Assembly (NCBI GenBank): GCA_029202525.1 | Contig: CP119325.1 | Location: forward strand, 3,012,001 to 3,076,000 | DNA from: Candidatus Pseudomonas phytovorans | Lineage (GTDB): Bacteria > Pseudomonadota > Gammaproteobacteria > Pseudomonadales > Pseudomonadaceae | Direction: 5' to 3' | DNA: 64,000 nucleotides | Part shown: piece after piece, positions 61,163 to 64,000 of the stretch | Numbering within the stretch: the stretch's first letter is position 1 | Layout of the letters: every line of letters starts with the position of its first letter | Notes under the pieces: model-generated | Seen by the model: only the letters and a program-made list of their open reading frames with translations | Told to the model about the DNA's origin: nothing | Databases searched by the model: none | Program-made: the position numbers and the translations under genes

Positions 61163-62506
61163 TCAGACAATTTTCGAAAGGAGCAGGGTCAGGCACAAGG
61201 CAATTACCGAGGCCAGCACCGTAGCTGCGGTAAATTTCTTCAGCGCATCGCTCAGCGACAGGCCCAGGTATTCCTTGACCACCCAAAACGCCGAGTCGGT
61301 AATGTGGGTCCAGCCAATGGCCCCGGCACCGATGGCGATCACCAGGATTTCCCGGTTGTATTCGGGGTGTTGGCCAAGCATCGGCATTACCATGCCGGCC
61401 GCGCTGATCATCGCCACCGTGGCCGAACCGACCGCAAAGTGCATGATCCCGGCGATCAGCCAGGCGAGGATGATCGGGTTGAGCTGGGTCTGGTTGAGCA
61501 CGTCGGCCAGCGCCTTGCCGATGCCGCTACCCACCAGCATGTCGTTGAACGCGCCACCGGCACCGATGATCAGCAGAATGCCGGCAAGGGGCGGGAAGCA
61601 ACGTTGGGTAAGGTTGAGCAACTGCGCCATGTCCATGCCGCGACGCAGGCCCAGCGCCCAGTAGGCGAACACCACCGACAGCGCCAAGGCGATCAGCGGG
61701 TTGCCAAAGAAGGCCACCCACTCGTACAGCACGGTGCCTTTCTCCAGCACGGTGATTGCCAAGGTCTTGCCGACCATCAGCAGCAGCGGCAGCAGTACGG
61801 TGACGAGGGTGATGCCGAAGGCCGGCAGCGGTTGGTCGTCGGTTTGGGACTCGCTACGCGCCGCAAGGAAGGCGTGCTGTGCTTGCGTCGCGTCACGGTC
61901 ACAGGCAAAACGTACCCAGATCGGGCCGGCGATGATGGCGGTGGGCAGGCCAACGATCAGGCCGTAGAGAATGACAGTGCCGATATCGGCATTGAGCATG
62001 CCGGTAATTGCCGTGGCGGCCGGGTGCGGCGGCAGGATGCAGTGCACCACCATCAGCGAGGTGGCCAGCGGCACGCCGAGGTACAGCATGCTGATGCGGG
62101 TTTGCCGGGCGACCACGTAGATCAGCGGAATGAGCAGCACGAAGCCGACCTCGAAGAACACCGGAATGCCTGCGATGAAGCCCACCAGCATCATTGCCCA
62201 GGACGCGTTGCGTTCGCCCAGCAGGTTCAGCAGTGTGGTGGCGATGCGTTTGGCCCCGCCAGATTCCTCCAGCAGTTTGCCGAGGATGCTGCCCAGGCCA
62301 ATGATGCCGGCCAGAAAGCCCAAGGTACTGCCCATGCCTTTTTCGAAAGCGGCAACCATGGCCGTAGGCGGCATGCCGGTGCCGATGCCAACCACCAGGC
62401 TTGCGGCCAGCAAAGCCAGGAAAGGGTGGACTTTGAGCTTGCTGATCATGACCACGATCAGAACGATTGCAGTGCCCAGCACGAGTAATGAGAACGTTGG
62501 AGTCAT
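61163..62506 (-). CDS. dsdX: D-serine transporter DsdX (GntP family)
   Basis: This 447-aa permease has about 12 membrane segments and belongs to the gluconate:H+ symporter (GntP) family, with GFLAGIIGLGSILGKLLEES and AVGSATVAMISAAGMVMP typical of it. It lies 34 nt before dsdA, the order found in enterobacterial dsdXA, so D-serine uptake is the likely role rather than gluconate. The start MTPTFSLLVLG at 62506 follows AGGGA. Confidence 0.88.
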   Translation of the reverse strand: MTPTFSLLVLGTAIVLIVVMISKLKVHPFLALLAASLVVGIGTGMPPTAMVAAFEKGMGSTLGFLAGIIGLGSILGKLLEESGGAKRIATTLLNLLGERNASWAMMLVGFIAGIPVFFEVGFVLLIPLIYVVARQTRISMLYLGVPLATSLMVVHCILPPHPAATAITGMLNADIGTVILYGLIVGLPTAIIAGPIWVRFACDRDATQAQHAFLAARSESQTDDQPLPAFGITLVTVLLPLLLMVGKTLAITVLEKGTVLYEWVAFFGNPLIALALSVVFAYWALGLRRGMDMAQLLNLTQRCFPPLAGILLIIGAGGAFNDMLVGSGIGKALADVLNQTQLNPIILAWLIAGIMHFAVGSATVAMISAAGMVMPMLGQHPEYNREILVIAIGAGAIGWTHITDSAFWVVKEYLGLSLSDALKKFTAATVLASVIALCLTLLLSKIV

Positions 62507-62645
62507 CTTGTAGTTATCCCTGTCGCTGCTCGCTTGCGTGCGAGCTTCTTGTTGGTTTCCAACCATTAGATTTCAGCGACTTGTTCGACTCAAACGATCA
62601 CTCTTCACGCCATGGGTGAAGCTGTGTCATGCATGATGCCAGCAC

Positions 62646-63782
62646 TCAATGCCGCGCCGCCCAGGCACAGTTCAAGGCTGCCACAGCAACCGCCAGTGCC
62701 GCCCCGGCATAGGCCCAGATCGCCGGCACCTGCGGCAGCAGTACACCGGCCAGCATCGGCCCGAGCCCGGCGCCGATGTCGCGCCATATGGCGTTGCCGG
62801 CCAGTGCCTGAATACGTTGTTGCGGGTTACGCAGGGCGACCAGCGTCATCACCAGCGGCAGTTGCAGGGCGCGCAGCACCAGCACGAAGAAGGCGCCGAT
62901 GAACAGCCAGTGGCTGCCGAACAGCAGCAGCGCCAGCGACGTGGCCAGTGACAGCACTACCAGCATGCGCAGCGGCCCGAAACGGTCGGCCAAACGCCCG
63001 CCGAAGGGGCTGAAGAGCATTTCGCTCAAGTAGCGCACCGCCATCAGCACACCTGCTGCCAGCACGCCGGACTCACCCAGATGAGTTTGTGCATAGAGCG
63101 AAAGGCCGAAGATGAACAGGCCGTCCAAGGTCACCCCTTCGATGAAGGACCAGGTGGCGATGCTGTCTGGCAGGCGCAGGCGCCGGCCACCACGGCTGGC
63201 AACCGCGTGGCCGTCGCCAGGCAGGGCACGCGCACGCCACAGCCCGAACAGGGCGCTGATACAGAGAACGAAGAATACGCTGCGCGGGCCGTAGGCTTGC
63301 GCCATCAGCGCACCCAGCGGCAAGGCCAGCATTGGCCCGATGGAAATGGTCGCCCGTGAACGCCCGGCACGCCGCGCAGCACCCTCGGGCCGGGCGGTGG
63401 CGAGGGTCTGGGTGCTGAGGTTGAAGGTGGCAAAGCACAACCCCCAGACCAGGCGCAGCACCAGCAGTGCGGCGAAACCGGACAGCGTCGCGTTGCCCAG
63501 CGCACACACCGCGGCGGCGAAGGCGGCAAGGCTGCATGCGGCACGGTCACCATGGCGGGCGTAGAAACGTACCACCCAGCCGTAACCGAGGATGCGCACC
63601 AGGCGGTTGGCCGCCAGCAGCACGCCGGCTTCGACCAGGGTCACGCCGAAATCGGCTGCGTACATGGGCAGCAGCAGGTAGAGCAGTACGTCACTGGGCA
63701 GGCACAGGCTGAGCACCTGGGCGGTATTGCGGGAGTCTTGGTCGGCGCGGTGGGTTTGCACCGGTGTGGCAGCGGACGACAT
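62646..63782 (-). CDS. MFS transporter
   Basis: This 378-aa protein has 11-12 hydrophobic segments. The start MSSAATPVQTH at 63782 is the family-like one, though its ribosome site is weak (GAG); the frame continues 23 codons upstream. A loop motif GGRLADRFGPLRM is seen in the second half. The substrate is unknown. It lies upstream of dsdX on the same strand with a 139-nt gap, so it is probably a separate unit. Confidence 0.82.
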   Translation of the reverse strand: MSSAATPVQTHRADQDSRNTAQVLSLCLPSDVLLYLLLPMYAADFGVTLVEAGVLLAANRLVRILGYGWVVRFYARHGDRAACSLAAFAAAVCALGNATLSGFAALLVLRLVWGLCFATFNLSTQTLATARPEGAARRAGRSRATISIGPMLALPLGALMAQAYGPRSVFFVLCISALFGLWRARALPGDGHAVASRGGRRLRLPDSIATWSFIEGVTLDGLFIFGLSLYAQTHLGESGVLAAGVLMAVRYLSEMLFSPFGGRLADRFGPLRMLVVLSLATSLALLLFGSHWLFIGAFFVLVLRALQLPLVMTLVALRNPQQRIQALAGNAIWRDIGAGLGPMLAGVLLPQVPAIWAYAGAALAVAVAALNCAWAARH

Positions 63783-63867
63783 GACAGTCTCGTGACAGGG
63801 GTGAGGGCGCAGGATAACCCACGGCGTCTCGAACATTGCAATTGGCGTCACTGACGTGTTGCCTGTA

Positions 63868-63970
63868 CCGGCCTCTTCGCGGGCTTGCCCGCTCCCACAG
63901 GGTCACCACAGCCTTGAAGTCTTTTACAGTACCTGTGGGAGCGGGCGCGCCCGCGAAGAGGTCAGTACAG
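63868..63970. repeat. REP pair at the right end
   Basis: Two inverted REP units (ccggcctcttcgcgggcttg and its near-complement) lie 86 nt upstream of the MFS start codon. No gene is seen between here and the window edge. Confidence 0.88.
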
Positions 63971-64000
63971 GCAGCAGAGATTTTGAGCAGTTCGCTCATT

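Overview
The window looks like chromosomal DNA of a Pseudomonas of the P. putida group. The GC content is high, the glycolate oxidase, creatinase, PpnN, PssA, KauB/PuuC and ErcA/ErcS proteins are of pseudomonad type, and eleven intergenic regions carry REP elements with the core cgcgggc-nn-gcccgctcccaca, as is typical of this group. No rRNA, tRNA, CRISPR array, prophage or insertion sequence was seen. The window is dense with small catabolic modules, mostly nitrogen scavenging, each with its own regulator and transporter.

Layout. 1-6.2 kb: a partial MocR-type regulator, a small unknown protein and the glycolate oxidase operon glcDEFG (minus strand). 6.3-10.8 kb: a DUF2388 exported protein, then the creatine module (creatinase creA, an MHS-family MFS transporter and a CahR-like GATase1/AraC regulator). 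10.9-20.5 kb: housekeeping and mixed genes (PLD-type phosphatidylserine synthase, two EamA exporters, two LysR regulators, a GGDEF protein, nucleosidase PpnN, a YeiH transporter). 20.7-27.5 kb: an XRE-cupin regulator, a GlnT/GMAS-like synthetase, three genes resembling N-methylglutamate synthase (mgsABC/glxBCD) and an ammonium transporter. 27.6-31.2 kb: an NCS1 permease, an Lrp regulator and two LysE-type exporters. 31.2-42.2 kb: a histidine kinase and a Nudix hydrolase, followed by a candidate N-heterocycle degradation locus: FadR-type regulator, carboxymuconolactone-decarboxylase-like protein, two flavin reductases, aldehyde dehydrogenase, alpha/beta hydrolase, DUF1185 protein, luciferase-like monooxygenase and NCS1 permease. 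Three of its promoter regions share an operator-like motif.

42.3-45.4 kb: a stand-alone pqqA precursor gene, the Fe-type alcohol dehydrogenase ercA and the hybrid kinase ercS. 45.5-50.4 kb: the gamma-glutamylation amine pathway puuA-puuB-puuD-puuC, divergent from an Lrp-type regulator. 51.1-58.6 kb: a 65-bp perfect inverted repeat, then an APC permease and a six-gene operon (NodB-type hydrolase, C45 Ntn hydrolase, VOC protein, SDR, Rieske oxygenase and its reductase) whose substrate I cannot name. 58.8-62.5 kb: D-serine use (dsdX, dsdA, dsdC, all in one direction). 62.6-63.8 kb: an MFS transporter.

The likeliest undescribed systems are (i) the luciferase-like monooxygenase locus with its three-site regulon, (ii) the C45/NodB/Rieske operon, which shares TTGCGCA sites with the adjacent puu genes, and (iii) the orphan pqqA beside ercAS. 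Function calls rest on sequence recognition from memory; no searches were run.
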